DNA of 64,000 bases from assembly GCF_041537905.1 (NCBI RefSeq), contig NZ_JBGRUO010000008.1, positions 123,538 through 187,537 on the forward strand, read 5' to 3'. Within the stretch, counting starts at the first letter, position 1, and each line of letters starts with the position of its first letter. Positions 1 through 8,539 of the stretch are shown here, in pieces. The notes below the pieces were generated by a model. It had not been told where the DNA came from. It saw nothing but the letters and a program-made list of their open reading frames with translations, and ran no database searches. The position numbers were made by a program, and so were the translations under genes. This stretch comes from Ruegeria_C sp041537905. GTDB lineage: Bacteria > Pseudomonadota > Alphaproteobacteria > Rhodobacterales > Rhodobacteraceae.

Positions 1-426
1 GTGCGCCAGGTGGCCCGAAGCCTAAGACCCGGCGGCTGCTTTTTCGGCGAGGAATGTGTCGAGGCCCATGTCAGCCACAACGAACCGGGCTGGCTGACCG
101 ATATCATGCAGTGGTTTCCGGCACTGGTCCGCAGCGCTGGTGGGGACCCGAATTACGGCCTTTCCGGGCTGCCATCGCATATGATCGAGGCGGGGCTGGA
201 GGGCCTCTCTGTCGCCGCAGCGGCACCGCTGGAGCCGCAGGAGGCGATTGTCGAGATGTTGCACCTGTCGCTTGGCAATGAAATGAAACAGAACCTGATC
301 AACGCAGGCATTGCGACCGATGAGGCGGTGGATGCAGCCATCAAGGCCAGCAGCCGGGCTGATCCGGGTGCCGTCATTGGCTTGCTCATGGTCTCTCAGT
401 GCCTTGCGTATAAATCGATGGGCTGA
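1..426 (+). CDS. SAM-dependent methyltransferase, C-terminal part (cut by window start)
   Basis: The reading frame is open from the first base, so the visible 141 codons are the end of a longer gene. The opening residues RQVARSLRPGGCFFGEE look like the strand-4/strand-5 region of a class I SAM methyltransferase, where an R-x-LRPGG motif follows the acidic adenine-binding segment. The SAM-binding glycine loop would lie outside the window. The remainder is an alpha-helical tail with no recognised substrate signature. It ends about 80 bases before the TPR gene on the same strand. The GTG at base 1 is probably not the real start. The family call is moderate; the substrate is unknown. Confidence 0.55.
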   Translation: MRQVARSLRPGGCFFGEECVEAHVSHNEPGWLTDIMQWFPALVRSAGGDPNYGLSGLPSHMIEAGLEGLSVAAAAPLEPQEAIVEMLHLSLGNEMKQNLINAGIATDEAVDAAIKASSRADPGAVIGLLMVSQCLAYKSMG

Positions 427-507
427 ACCACCCGCGCCAGAACAGTGGGCAAACGCGCCGGTCCTGCGTAATGTGCAGCAGGGGAAACGATGGCAGGGGG
501 CGAGACT

Positions 508-1788
508 ATGACCGTTCGGGATCACTACGGAAATCCACTCTCAACCGGTTTTCAGGACGCGCGCGACCACTACGACAAGGGCGTGGCGCTGTTTCTGAGT
601 TCGAATTTCGGCGCGTCCAAGGCGTTTCAGGACGCCATTGATTCCGACCCCGGCTTTGCGCTGGCTTATGCGGGGCTGGCGCGGGCGCTGATGATGGAAG
701 CGCGGATGGACGATGCCAAGGCGGCCATCAGCGAGGCAGCGCGGCTGGCCGAAAGCGACGATGATCGCGCGCGCGGGCACGTCGCCGCGATAGCGCTGCT
801 GCTGGCGGGCAAACCGACCGAGGCGCGTGCCGCAGTCATGGCACATATCCGCGAGTATCCGCGCGACGCGCTTGTGGCGCAGCTTTGCGCCAATGTGTTC
901 GGCCTGATCGGGTTTTCTGGCGAGGTCGGGCGCGAGGCGGAACTGCTGGCCTATACCTCGGCCCTGTTGCCACAGTATGGCGAGGATTGGTGGATGATGT
1001 CGATGCATGCGCTGTCGCTGTGTGAGACCGGTCAGATCGGTGCCTCGATGCGGTTGATGGACAAGGCGTTGGCGCTGAACCCCAGAAACGCCAATGGGTC
1101 GCATTTCAGGGCGCACGCGCAATATGAGGCAGGCGAAACCCAAGCGGGACGTGCCTATCTGGACGAGTGGCTGGCCGAGTATGATGACCGCTCCGTGTTG
1201 CACGGCCATCTCAGCTGGCACTGCGCGCTCTGGGCGCTGCATGCAGGCGATGCAGCGGCCATGTGGCAGGCGGTCGATGGTGGTGTCGCACCGGGGGCAG
1301 CCAAGGGGCTGCCGATCAACGTGCTGACCGATACGGCGGCGATCCTCTATCGCGCCGAGCTTGCGGGGATTGCGGTTGAACCGCACCGCTGGTCGGTGCT
1401 CAGCGACTATGCCGCGCAGAATTTCCCCGAAACCGGGCAGAGCTTTGCCGATATCCACGCGGCTTTGGCCCATGCGATGGCGGGCGAGGGCGCACGCCTG
1501 GCGAAGATCGCCGAAACGGCCAAGGGGTTCGCGGGTGATCTGGTACGCCCGGTCGCCCGCGCCTGGGGCGCGATTGCGCGCGAGGACTGGACGGGCGCGC
1601 TGGCCGATCTGTCGCAGACCATGGCGCGCACGGAACGGCTGGGCGGCAGCCGAGCGCAGCGGGATCTGCTGGAACTGACCTATGTGAATGTTCTGCTGAA
1701 ACTCGGTCAGGTCGAAGAGGCGCGCCGCAATCTGACGACACGACGCCCGGTTCTGGCCGAAGCACCGCCGGTTGCTGCGTTTCCCTAA
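508..1788 (+). CDS. Tetratricopeptide repeat protein (TTC38-like)
   Basis: A 426-residue soluble protein rich in Ala, Leu and Arg with helical pairs typical of TPR scaffolds. The clearest repeats are near residues 20-95 (ALAYAGLARALMMEAR type) and near residues 170-215 (MRLMDKALALNPRNANG type). The whole protein resembles the TTC38-like TPR family seen in many Rhodobacteraceae, which has no established enzymatic role; such repeats mediate protein contacts. The start at 508 is preferred because homologues, as I recall them, begin just before the RDHYGNPL segment and GGGGGC precedes it; an ATG at 490 with AGGGGA upstream would add six residues. It converges with the iron-sulfur carrier gene, with three bases between the stop codons. 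Confidence 0.7.
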   Translation: MTVRDHYGNPLSTGFQDARDHYDKGVALFLSSNFGASKAFQDAIDSDPGFALAYAGLARALMMEARMDDAKAAISEAARLAESDDDRARGHVAAIALLLAGKPTEARAAVMAHIREYPRDALVAQLCANVFGLIGFSGEVGREAELLAYTSALLPQYGEDWWMMSMHALSLCETGQIGASMRLMDKALALNPRNANGSHFRAHAQYEAGETQAGRAYLDEWLAEYDDRSVLHGHLSWHCALWALHAGDAAAMWQAVDGGVAPGAAKGLPINVLTDTAAILYRAELAGIAVEPHRWSVLSDYAAQNFPETGQSFADIHAALAHAMAGEGARLAKIAETAKGFAGDLVRPVARAWGAIAREDWTGALADLSQTMARTERLGGSRAQRDLLELTYVNVLLKLGQVEEARRNLTTRRPVLAEAPPVAAFP

Positions 1789-1791
1789 GCG

Positions 1792-2157
1792 TTACTTGGT
1801 CGCGGGCAGGCTTTCATCGAACTTGATCGACTCACCGCAGCCGCAGGCATCAACCACATTGGGGTTCTTGAACTTGAACCCCGATTCCAGCAGCGAGACC
1901 TCATAGTCGATCTCGGTGCCAAAAAGGAACATCTGCGCCATTGGAGCGATCAAAATGCGCGCGCCATCCTGTTCCACCACCTCGTCATGGGATTCGGCAG
2001 CATCGACATAGTCCATGGTGTATTCCATGCCGGCGCAGCCGCCTTTCTTGACACCGATACGCAGGCCCGAATGCCCGCCCTTGGCCATCAGCTTGGCGAT
2101 CTGCGCTGCCGCGCGCGGTGTCATCGTCACCGCCTGTTTGCCGGGAATACCGAACAT
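1792..2157 (-). CDS. A-type iron-sulfur cluster carrier (HesB/IscA/SufA family)
   Basis: This 121-residue protein carries the three cysteines that define A-type carriers: Cys41 in KKGGCAGMEY and Cys105/Cys107 in the C-terminal CGCGESI motif. Such proteins receive Fe-S clusters from the scaffold and pass them to target apoproteins in the cytoplasm. The length fits the family. The DUF59 (SufT-like) gene at 3615-3977 lies nearby on the same strand, separated by a phosphodiesterase gene, so this small neighbourhood seems linked to cluster assembly although the main suf operon is not in the window. Sequence alone does not settle whether it is SufA, IscA or ErpA, so no symbol is given. Confidence 0.88.
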   Translation of the reverse strand: MFGIPGKQAVTMTPRAAAQIAKLMAKGGHSGLRIGVKKGGCAGMEYTMDYVDAAESHDEVVEQDGARILIAPMAQMFLFGTEIDYEVSLLESGFKFKNPNVVDACGCGESIKFDESLPATK

Positions 2158-2280
2158 CTAAGAACTCCTTCGCGCGTGTCGCGCTCTTGCGGCTAATCTA
2201 GGTCGTCCACGCAGTGGGCTCAAGGGGTTGCCAGCGCAAAGACGAGCCCGCGCCGTAAGCGGGCCCTAACAGGTGACGGG

Positions 2281-3489
2281 TCAAAGGCCCATGCAGTTCG
2301 CGTAATAGGTGACCGTTGCGGGCCAGTCCGAAAACACGCCCTTCACCCCCACGTCCTGGGCCAGAACATCCAGCATTTGGTAATACATGCTGTCATCTTT
2401 CGTCAGATCCGCCACCGACTGAAAATACCAATCGCCGCCCGAAGCCAGTGGTCCCGACCGCTCCAGCGTCCAGGTGATCAGGTTCAGACCTGCCGCTTTG
2501 GCCTCGGTCGCATAAGGGGATGGGACGATCCTGCCGTCCTCGATTGTCAGCAGCATCCAGATCGGCGGCGCGAGATGGTTGACGCCGTTGGCATGCAACT
2601 CCGCGAAATCCAGCGGGAAGGTCGCGGGATCGGTGTGATCGAATCCTCCGGCCCTGTAGCTTGCGTCCAGAAATACAGCCTGTTTCCCGAATTCCGGCTC
2701 ATTTTCAATCCAGTAGAGGATATCTTGCAAATCAAAACTCTGTGGCCAAACGTCGCTGGGCGGGATACCGGCGGCCTTGTACTCGTCGATCAGCTTTTGC
2801 GCATAGTCGGCCTGGGTGAAGCCGTTGAAGGGCATGTCTACGGCGGGCGATTTGAGCTCGGGCGTGAACTTGGCGCCAAGCGATTTGAACAGCGCAATCG
2901 ATTCTGCGTGGGTCATCGTGCGGGCGTGATCGGCGTAGAGCGTGGTCCGGTACCCGGCAACACCGCCCTGATACTCCTCCGGCGTAGCTGCCGTGTCGTC
3001 TGCACTGTCCATCTTGGGGGTGAGCGTTCGGAATTCGGCAAGGGTCAATTCCGAGGTCCGGCACTCGGCGGTCGCGGGTGTGTCGCCAGTCGCCGGTGAG
3101 AAGGGGGTGACGCAGGTGGCCGCCAGATCGCTTGTCAGGATGTCGGTTGTTGTGTGCAGATCGTTCTGGGCATGACGGCAGATCAGCTCCAGATCTTTGG
3201 TGAAGGTCACGTCACATTCCAGAATGCCGGCCCCCATCCGCGCCGCCGCGACATGAGACTCGACGGTATGTTCGGGGAACAGCAGCGGCGCGCCGCGATG
3301 GCCGATGGAAAACGTGCTCGCCGCCGGGGTCTGTGCTGCGCAGGCTTGCAGCGTTGATTTCAGGGGGCCTTCTGGCAGCTTGTCGATCAGATAGGCAGGC
3401 CGCGGCCCATAACTGACATGCGGCGCAGCGTCGGCGATGAGCAGGGTCGGCGAGAGCGCGAGCAGGGCGCAGGCAAATGTCCGTCGCAT
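2281..3489 (-). CDS. Glycerophosphodiester phosphodiesterase, exported
   Basis: A 402-residue GDPD-family TIM-barrel enzyme that hydrolyses glycerophosphodiesters to glycerol-3-phosphate and an alcohol. A signal peptide (MRRTFACALLALSPTLLIADA) indicates export to the periplasm, where it would release phosphate and glycerol from lipid head groups. The catalytic HRG motif and metal ligands are visible: IGHRGAPLLFPEHT near residues 62-75 and the ECDV acid pair near residue 91, followed by CRH. Inserted loops (ATGDTPATAEC and the region around residues 160-180) make it longer than cytoplasmic UgpQ, as is usual for exported GlpQ-like members. It stands between two iron-sulfur genes on the same strand with its own intergenic spaces of over 100 bases. 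Confidence 0.85.
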   Translation of the reverse strand: MRRTFACALLALSPTLLIADAAPHVSYGPRPAYLIDKLPEGPLKSTLQACAAQTPAASTFSIGHRGAPLLFPEHTVESHVAAARMGAGILECDVTFTKDLELICRHAQNDLHTTTDILTSDLAATCVTPFSPATGDTPATAECRTSELTLAEFRTLTPKMDSADDTAATPEEYQGGVAGYRTTLYADHARTMTHAESIALFKSLGAKFTPELKSPAVDMPFNGFTQADYAQKLIDEYKAAGIPPSDVWPQSFDLQDILYWIENEPEFGKQAVFLDASYRAGGFDHTDPATFPLDFAELHANGVNHLAPPIWMLLTIEDGRIVPSPYATEAKAAGLNLITWTLERSGPLASGGDWYFQSVADLTKDDSMYYQMLDVLAQDVGVKGVFSDWPATVTYYANCMGL

Positions 3490-3614
3490 GATAGGCCTTC
3501 CGTTTGTAGTTCGTTTGAAACAGGTCGGCCTTCTTGCTTAGACGTGCGACACGGGCATGACGCCGGTATTAGTGTTTTGTAACGCCGCTCCACAGCAGCG
3601 AGAACCGCCCGCGC

Positions 3615-3977
3615 TTACATGAAGCCCAGTTCCAGCCGCGCCTCGTCCGACATCATCTCCATGCCCCAGGGTGGCTCCCAGGTCAGTTCCACATCGACCT
3701 GTTTGACGCCAGCCAGCGGTTCGATCGCCTCAGCCACCCAGCCCGGCATCTCACCCGCCACCGGACAGCCCGGCGCGGTCAGGCTCATGATCACCTTCAC
3801 CTCGTTCTGGTCGCTGATATCAATCGTATAGATCAGCCCCAGCTCGTAGATATTGACAGGGATTTCAGGGTCATAGACGGAACGGCAGGCCTCGACCACC
3901 GGCTCGTAAAGCGGGTGGCCAACGGAAGAGGGCGCAATCAGCGGCGTACCTTCCATATGTTCGTCGGTGTTGGTCAT
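3615..3977 (-). CDS. DUF59/MIP18-family Fe-S assembly protein (SufT-like)
   Basis: A 120-residue protein with the hallmark DPEIPVNIYELGLIY motif (residues 36-50) and the single conserved cysteine in TAPGCP (Cys71), followed by the C-terminal WEPPWGMEMMSDEARLELG signature. Proteins of this family help mature iron-sulfur proteins, acting with carriers such as SufA; in Rhodobacteraceae they are often annotated as SUF system proteins. The first 20 or so residues are a variable tail. The gene starts about 180 bases from a divergent small ORF, and its upstream region probably holds its own promoter. Assignment to the family is firm; the exact partner is inferred. Confidence 0.88.
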   Translation of the reverse strand: MTNTDEHMEGTPLIAPSSVGHPLYEPVVEACRSVYDPEIPVNIYELGLIYTIDISDQNEVKVIMSLTAPGCPVAGEMPGWVAEAIEPLAGVKQVDVELTWEPPWGMEMMSDEARLELGFM

Positions 3978-4158
3978 TCGGGCCTCGGTTTCTAACTTGA
4001 GTGATTATATAGGGAAAGCAGGGCGGGGCGTCCAGAGCGGGTGCGTTGTCTTTCCTGCGGTATTCCCCGTATGCAAACTGTGCGATTTTCGTGTTATGGT
4101 GGTCCCTGCGCGAGGGATGAACACGTAGCGCAGAACCAAAGCGGGAGGACAAACTGCG

Positions 4159-4341
4159 ATGGATATGATCAAGACCACGGAATATGCACGCGCGCTTTAT
4201 ACCGCGCAGGGCCCCAAGGCCGAGGCCGAGATCGCCCGGAAAATACAGGATTGCAAGGATAAAGGGCAGGATGCCGAGGCGCAGGATTGGAAAGCGGTGC
4301 GCCGCGCCATCATCAGTATGCGCGGACCGCATCAAGGCTGA
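4159..4341 (+). CDS. Small hypothetical protein, 60 residues
   Basis: A short charged helical protein beginning MDMIKTTEYARALYTAQGPK and rich in Ala, Lys, Glu and Asp. A clear Shine-Dalgarno sequence (GGGAGG) lies about 12 bases before the ATG, and a strong inverted repeat at 4366-4398 follows the stop, so it looks like a genuine single-gene transcript. I recognise no domain; short proteins of this kind are common in Rhodobacteraceae and usually uncharacterised. An in-frame ATG two codons later is an alternative start. It converges with the NfeD-like gene. Confidence 0.65.
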   Translation: MDMIKTTEYARALYTAQGPKAEAEIARKIQDCKDKGQDAEAQDWKAVRRAIISMRGPHQG

Positions 4342-4365
4342 GCCCGAACACCACCTCTGATTGAG

Positions 4366-4398
4366 GGAAGGCCGCGCGCCTCAGCGCTGCGGCCTTCC
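4366..4398. terminator. Bidirectional hairpin between convergent genes
   Basis: A perfect 10-base stem, GGAAGGCCGC at 4366-4375 with GCGGCCTTCC at 4389-4398, around a 13-base loop. It lies exactly between the stop of the small gene at 4341 and the stop of the NfeD-like gene at 4399. There is no long T-run, so termination efficiency is uncertain. Confidence 0.6.
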
Positions 4399-4677
4399 TC
4401 AGTCGTTGATATCGCGGTCGAATTTCTTGACCTGCCCGCCGGGCAGCGCAAAGAAATGACGCAGGCCTAGCCAGGCCGCCAGCGACAGCCCCGCGAAGAT
4501 CAGCAGCAGAACCGCTGCCCCTATGGTGAAGATCGAGAACAGTACCAGCAGCCCGGTGATTGCAGCGCCGATGGCAAAGCCCAGGAAGATGAAGCCGGGA
4601 ATGGCGACCTCCAGGATCACCAGCACCAGCGCAAAGGCCATCCAGACCCACCAGAGCAGGACCAGATCAAGTATCAT
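4399..4677 (-). CDS. NfeD-like short membrane protein
   Basis: A 92-residue membrane protein with two or three hydrophobic segments (about residues 3-25, 27-50 and 50-72) and the glycine-rich pattern typical of short NfeD proteins. It overlaps the upstream SPFH gene by four bases (ATGA), so the two are translationally coupled. NfeD proteins pair with SPFH/stomatin-like proteins in membrane microdomains and are thought to support membrane protein quality control. The soluble OB-fold of longer NfeD versions is largely missing here; only a short charged tail (KKFDRDIND) follows the last helix. Confidence 0.8.
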   Translation of the reverse strand: MILDLVLLWWVWMAFALVLVILEVAIPGFIFLGFAIGAAITGLLVLFSIFTIGAAVLLLIFAGLSLAAWLGLRHFFALPGGQVKKFDRDIND

Positions 4678-5567
4678 GCGCGGCCTCCTTTCAGCATCTT
4701 GAACGCGTCGCCGAAGGCTTCCAGCGCGTTTGCGGGCAGAACGATCGTCTGTTTGCCATCGCCATGACCGAGCGCATTCAGCGCCTCGACCTGCTTCAGC
4801 GCAACCTGATACTGCGCCGCTTCAAGGCCGTTATCCTTGATCGCGCGGGCCACGACCTCGGTCGCGTAAGCCTCGGCATCGGCCTGCACCCGGCGCGCCT
4901 TGGCGCTTTGTTCTGCGGCGTAAAGCTCGGCATCGGCCTGCAACTCGACCGCGCGTTTCTGGCCCTCAGCCTCGGTCACCTGCGCGCGACGGGCGCGTTC
5001 GGCGTTCAACTGCTGTAGCATTGCATCGCGGGTGGCCTGATCGAGATTGACGTCCAGAATTTCCGCCCTTGTCACCTCGATCCCCCAGTCATCCACGGCG
5101 GATTCCACGCTTTCCTGAATGCGCGAAATCAGCTGGGCGCGGTTCGACTGCACCTCGTCCAGATCCATCTTGCCGATCTCTGCCCGCACGATCCCGGCCA
5201 CGGTGGTGGCGATGGCGCCATCCACTTCGCGGATGCGATAGACGGTCTTTTCCGGCTCCAGGATGCGGTAAAAGACCGAGGTGTCGATCTGCACCAGCAC
5301 ATTGTCCTTGGTGATCGCATCCTGGGTGGCATTGGGCAGTTGGCGTTCGAGGATGGATATCTTGTGCCGCGCAACATCCAGAAATGGCACGATAAAGTTG
5401 ATCCCCGGTCCAAGCACAGAATGCAGCCGGCCGAACCGTTCGATCACGTATTTCTCGGATTGCGGCACGATCTTGATGCCCTTGAAAATCACCAGGATGA
5501 TCAGGGCTGCAGCCAGCAGGTAAAGGATGTTGGACGATATCAATTCGAGGATCACATCTTCTGACAT
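4674..5567 (-). CDS. SPFH/band 7 (stomatin-like) membrane protein
   Basis: A 297-residue protein with an N-terminal membrane segment (about residues 10-28), then the band 7 domain beginning VPQSEKYVIERFGRLHSVLGPG and continuing through the RAEIGKMDLDEVQSNR region, then an Ala/Glu-rich coiled coil (about residues 190-250) and a C-terminal tail ending LEAFGDAFKMLKGG. This is the stomatin/paraslipin (YbbK/QmcA-like) arrangement. Such proteins oligomerise in the inner membrane and often act with an NfeD partner, here the overlapping downstream gene. A near-palindromic TGTGTAC-N4-GTATACA at 5584-5601 lies just before the start codon. Confidence 0.88.
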   Translation of the reverse strand: MSEDVILELISSNILYLLAAALIILVIFKGIKIVPQSEKYVIERFGRLHSVLGPGINFIVPFLDVARHKISILERQLPNATQDAITKDNVLVQIDTSVFYRILEPEKTVYRIREVDGAIATTVAGIVRAEIGKMDLDEVQSNRAQLISRIQESVESAVDDWGIEVTRAEILDVNLDQATRDAMLQQLNAERARRAQVTEAEGQKRAVELQADAELYAAEQSAKARRVQADAEAYATEVVARAIKDNGLEAAQYQVALKQVEALNALGHGDGKQTIVLPANALEAFGDAFKMLKGGRA

Positions 5568-5583
5568 TGAGGCTCCTAATCTT

Positions 5584-5601
5584 TGTGTACTATTGTATAC
5601 A
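5584..5601. promoter_or_regulatory. Near-palindrome upstream of the SPFH gene
   Basis: TGTGTAC (5584-5590) and GTATACA (5595-5601) form inverted half-sites with one mismatch and a four-base spacer, 17 bases before the SPFH start codon. The position and symmetry fit an operator or an A/T-rich -10 region of the leftward promoter. The cognate factor is unknown. Confidence 0.35.
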
Positions 5602-5711
5602 TTTGGGGGTTGAGTCGCCCGATTTCAAGACAGGTATGGCGGGTTTCGCGGTTGCTTCAAGCCCTAACCGCGTTTCGCAAATGACCTATGTTGCGTCTAC
5701 ATATAGCGGTC

Positions 5712-5732
5712 TTTTGCGCAGATCGCGCAAAA
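5712..5732. promoter_or_regulatory. Perfect 8+8 palindrome before the nucleoside hydrolase gene
   Basis: TTTTGCGC (5712-5719) and GCGCAAAA (5725-5732) are exact inverted repeats with a five-base spacer, 42-62 bases upstream of the ATG at 5774. The GC core with flanking A/T tracts resembles operators of LacI-type repressors, including the purine-type GCAAA sites, which would suit a nucleoside salvage gene. The factor is inferred, not shown. Confidence 0.45.
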
Positions 5733-5773
5733 TCAGGGTTTGAGAGTAACATACCCTGTCGTAAGTTGGCAGC

Positions 5774-6685
5774 ATGAAGGTCATTCTCGACACCGATCCC
5801 GGCATTGATGACGCGCTGGCGATCGCCTATGCCGCCGCCGCGCCCGAGATTGATCTGGTCGGGCTGACCACGATCTATGGCAATACCAGCATTCACCAGG
5901 CCAGTCGCAACGCACGCTATCTGGTCGATCTGCTGCAGTTGGACATTCCGGTTGCGCGCGGGGCAGAGGCACCGTTGGGGGCCTCGGATTTTCGGTCAGC
6001 CGGGATTGGACATGGCAGCGAAGGCTTCGGAGATGTCATCGAAATCCCCGATCTGGGTGTCGATCATCCACAATCCGCTGCCGAGTACCTGGTGCAAATG
6101 GCGCGAGAGCATGGGGAGGGCCTGACAATCTGCACATTAGGGCCGCTCACCAATATTGCGGACGCGCTTGCTCTGGACCCTGAATTTGCGCGGATGCCGG
6201 GCCGGGTGATCGTGCTGGGCGGCGCGCTCGGAGGGGGCGGCGATGTGAGCGAAACAGCAGAGGACAATATGGCGCGCGATCCGCTTGCTGCGGATACGGT
6301 GTTCGCCTCGGGTCTGCCGATCACGCTTGTTGGGCTGGATGTTACGCTCAAGCCGCTCTATGGCATCGCGGATTTTGCTGTTCTCTCGGCGGCATCGCCC
6401 AGGGTTGGCGGATTTCTGAACCGGGCCGTGCAATCCCATCTGAACTTCTTTTGTGTCACTCTTGGGATCGACGGCTGTGGCTTGCAGGACCCGACCGCAG
6501 TGGTGGCCTGCACCCATCCACAGCTTTTCAAAACCATCGAAACGGGCCTGCGCGTCATCACCGAAGGTGCGCGCTGTGGTGCCACGATTCCCGATCCTGA
6601 CCGCCCGCCGGTCGCCGTTTGCCGGGATATGCAGACGCAGGCGGTGATGCAGGAGCTCACCAGCCGGATCGCGTCACTGCACTGA
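5774..6685 (+). CDS. Inosine-uridine preferring nucleoside hydrolase
   Basis: A 303-residue enzyme of the IU-nucleoside hydrolase family, which splits the N-glycosidic bond of ribonucleosides to ribose and base. The calcium-binding signature DTDPGIDDA is at residues 6-14, the TIYGN motif follows near residue 37, and the second set of ligands, including LTNIADAL near residue 126 and the late GCGLQDPTAV segment that supplies an Asp ligand, is present. Length and motif order are normal. There is no signal peptide, so it acts in the cytoplasm in nucleoside salvage. It is followed by tgt, which also acts on a base-ribose bond, but the spacing of over 60 bases gives no strong evidence for an operon. 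Substrate preference cannot be read from sequence. Confidence 0.9.
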   Translation: MKVILDTDPGIDDALAIAYAAAAPEIDLVGLTTIYGNTSIHQASRNARYLVDLLQLDIPVARGAEAPLGASDFRSAGIGHGSEGFGDVIEIPDLGVDHPQSAAEYLVQMAREHGEGLTICTLGPLTNIADALALDPEFARMPGRVIVLGGALGGGGDVSETAEDNMARDPLAADTVFASGLPITLVGLDVTLKPLYGIADFAVLSAASPRVGGFLNRAVQSHLNFFCVTLGIDGCGLQDPTAVVACTHPQLFKTIETGLRVITEGARCGATIPDPDRPPVAVCRDMQTQAVMQELTSRIASLH

Positions 6686-6752
6686 GGGGCGGTCTTGCAT
6701 TGGCGCGTGTGATCGGGCACATCCCGCCCGGTTGAGCGATCCGGAGGCAGGT

Positions 6753-7883
6753 ATGAGCGACAGAATTTCCTTCCAGTTGAACGCGACTGACGGCAAGGCG
6801 CGCACCGGCGTGATCGCGACACCGCGCGGGGATATCCGCATTCCTGCTTTCATGCCGGTGGGCACGGCGGCGACGGTCAAGGCGATGATGCCGGAAAGCG
6901 TGCGCGCCACCGGGGCCGATATTCTGCTCGGCAACACCTATCACCTGATGCTGCGCCCCACCGCCGAGCGGATTGACCGGCTGGGCGGGCTGCACAAGTT
7001 CATGAACTGGGACCGTCCGATCCTAACCGATAGCGGCGGGTTTCAGGTGATGAGCCTCGCCGGGCTGCGCAAGCTGACCGAGAAGGGCGTGACCTTCAAA
7101 TCCCATATCGACGGGTCGAAACACGAATTGACGCCGGAACGGTCGATGGAGATCCAGCGCCTTCTGGGCTCGGATATCGTGATGTGTTTCGACGAATGCC
7201 CGGCACTGCCAGCCGACCGAGACCGGATCGCAGAGAGCATGCGGCTGTCGATGCGGTGGGCGCAGCGCTCGCGCGATGCCTTTGGCGACCGGCCCGGCCA
7301 TGCTCTGTTCGGTATCCAGCAGGGCGGTCTGGAGCAGGATTTTCGCGAGGAAAGCGCTGCGGCCCTGCGTGAGATCGGTTTTGATGGCTATGCAGTGGGC
7401 GGGCTGGCCGTGGGCGAGGGGCAGGAGGCCATGTTCGGGTGTCTCGATTATGCGCCCGATATGCTGCCCGAGGACAAGCCGCGCTATCTGATGGGGGTGG
7501 GCAAGCCCGACGACATCGTGGGCGCGGTGGCGCGCGGCATCGACATGATGGATTGCGTGCTGCCGTCGCGCTCGGGCCGTACCGGGCAGGTCTTTACCCG
7601 CTTTGGCGTCGTCAACATCAAGAACGCCCGCCACGCCGACGACCCGCGCCCGCTGGACGAGGCCTGCACCTGTCCGGCCTGCTCACATTATTCCCGCGCC
7701 TATCTGCATCACGTGTTCCGCGCCAATGAGATGATCTCGGGCATGCTGCTGACCTGGCACAACCTGCATTATTTTCAGGAGATCATGGCGGGCATGCGCG
7801 ACGCCATCGCTGCGGGCAGCTTCGAGGCGTGGCAGGCGGGTTTTCACGACCAGCGCGCGCGAGGCGATATCGACCCGCTATAG
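6753..7883 (+). CDS. tgt: Queuine/preQ1 tRNA-ribosyltransferase
   Basis: A 376-residue TGT enzyme that swaps guanine for preQ1 at tRNA wobble position 34 in GUN anticodons. Visible motifs are the catalytic-site strand DSGGFQVMSL, the MCFDECPALP segment, the substrate loop GGLAVGEGQE, and the C-terminal zinc site CTCPACSHYSRAYLHH (three Cys and His). The ATG at 6753 is chosen because GGAGG lies nine bases upstream; a TTG at 6732 in the same frame would overlap that ribosome-binding site. A strong hairpin terminator follows at 7926-7953. All key residues look intact. Confidence 0.95.
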   Translation: MSDRISFQLNATDGKARTGVIATPRGDIRIPAFMPVGTAATVKAMMPESVRATGADILLGNTYHLMLRPTAERIDRLGGLHKFMNWDRPILTDSGGFQVMSLAGLRKLTEKGVTFKSHIDGSKHELTPERSMEIQRLLGSDIVMCFDECPALPADRDRIAESMRLSMRWAQRSRDAFGDRPGHALFGIQQGGLEQDFREESAAALREIGFDGYAVGGLAVGEGQEAMFGCLDYAPDMLPEDKPRYLMGVGKPDDIVGAVARGIDMMDCVLPSRSGRTGQVFTRFGVVNIKNARHADDPRPLDEACTCPACSHYSRAYLHHVFRANEMISGMLLTWHNLHYFQEIMAGMRDAIAAGSFEAWQAGFHDQRARGDIDPL

Positions 7884-7925
7884 GCGCGCCACAGCCAGAG
7901 TGACAAATACGTGATCCCCGGATAA

Positions 7926-7953
7926 ACTGGCTGTGAATTTCAGCCGGTTTTTT
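7926..7953 (+). terminator. Rho-independent terminator after tgt
   Basis: An eight-base stem, ACTGGCTG (7926-7933) with CAGCCGGT (7941-7948), includes one G-T pair and encloses a seven-base loop. It runs directly into a T-run of six or more bases. It ends the tgt transcript 30 bases before the next start codon. Confidence 0.8.
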
Positions 7954-7982
7954 CCGCGTGTCTTTTGTATTGGAGGGGTCGC

Positions 7983-8390
7983 ATGTTTCGCATTTTATCC
8001 TTTTGTTTTCTGGTCTTGGCCGCGCCGGTTTCGGCGGATGTCTGGACCTTTGAAACGCCATCGGAAAACATTCAATGCGTGGTGGGTCAAGGGCCCAATT
8101 CCTCGGATTTGGAATGCAGGATCATTGAGCGCTATGGGCCGCCCGCCTTGCCGCGCCCGGCAAGCTGTGCCTCGGATTGGGGGCACAGTTTTCTGATGTA
8201 TGATACCGGGCCGGTACAGATGCTCTGCGCGCCGCTCAGCCACAACAGGGGTGGGTTTGATCGGGCCGAATATGGAGTTACCGGCCAGTTTGGCGGGTTT
8301 ACCTGCCATTCCTCACGCAAGGGGCTCGATTGTCGCAATCTGGATGGTCACGGGTTTTTCCTGTCGCGCGCGGTGCAGTCAGTGTTCTGA
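7983..8390 (+). CDS. Small exported cysteine-rich protein (DUF6636-like)
   Basis: A 135-residue protein with a clear signal peptide (MFRILSFCFLVLAAPVSA). The mature part begins WTFETPSENIQC and carries several cysteines (ENIQC, LEC, SC, MLC, TC, DC) that could form periplasmic disulfides. The FETPSxNIxC opening and the FxC-S-x-x-GLxCRN-x-x-GHGFFLSR ending match the small exported family I know as DUF6636; no enzymatic function is known. The ATG at 7983 has GGAGGGG directly upstream. It stands alone after the tgt terminator. Confidence 0.7.
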   Translation: MFRILSFCFLVLAAPVSADVWTFETPSENIQCVVGQGPNSSDLECRIIERYGPPALPRPASCASDWGHSFLMYDTGPVQMLCAPLSHNRGGFDRAEYGVTGQFGGFTCHSSRKGLDCRNLDGHGFFLSRAVQSVF

Positions 8391-8539
8391 TTTTGTGGGG
8401 ACTGCGGGACGCCGCTCCCGCGCGCTGCGCGGATCGCCCCGCCCACCGTCCCGTCTTGCGGGGTTTTGCCCGAATGTGACGCGTTATCGCCTTGCGGCCC
8501 CCTGGGCTTCACGCCATTGTGTGCCGCAAACAGGTAAGG

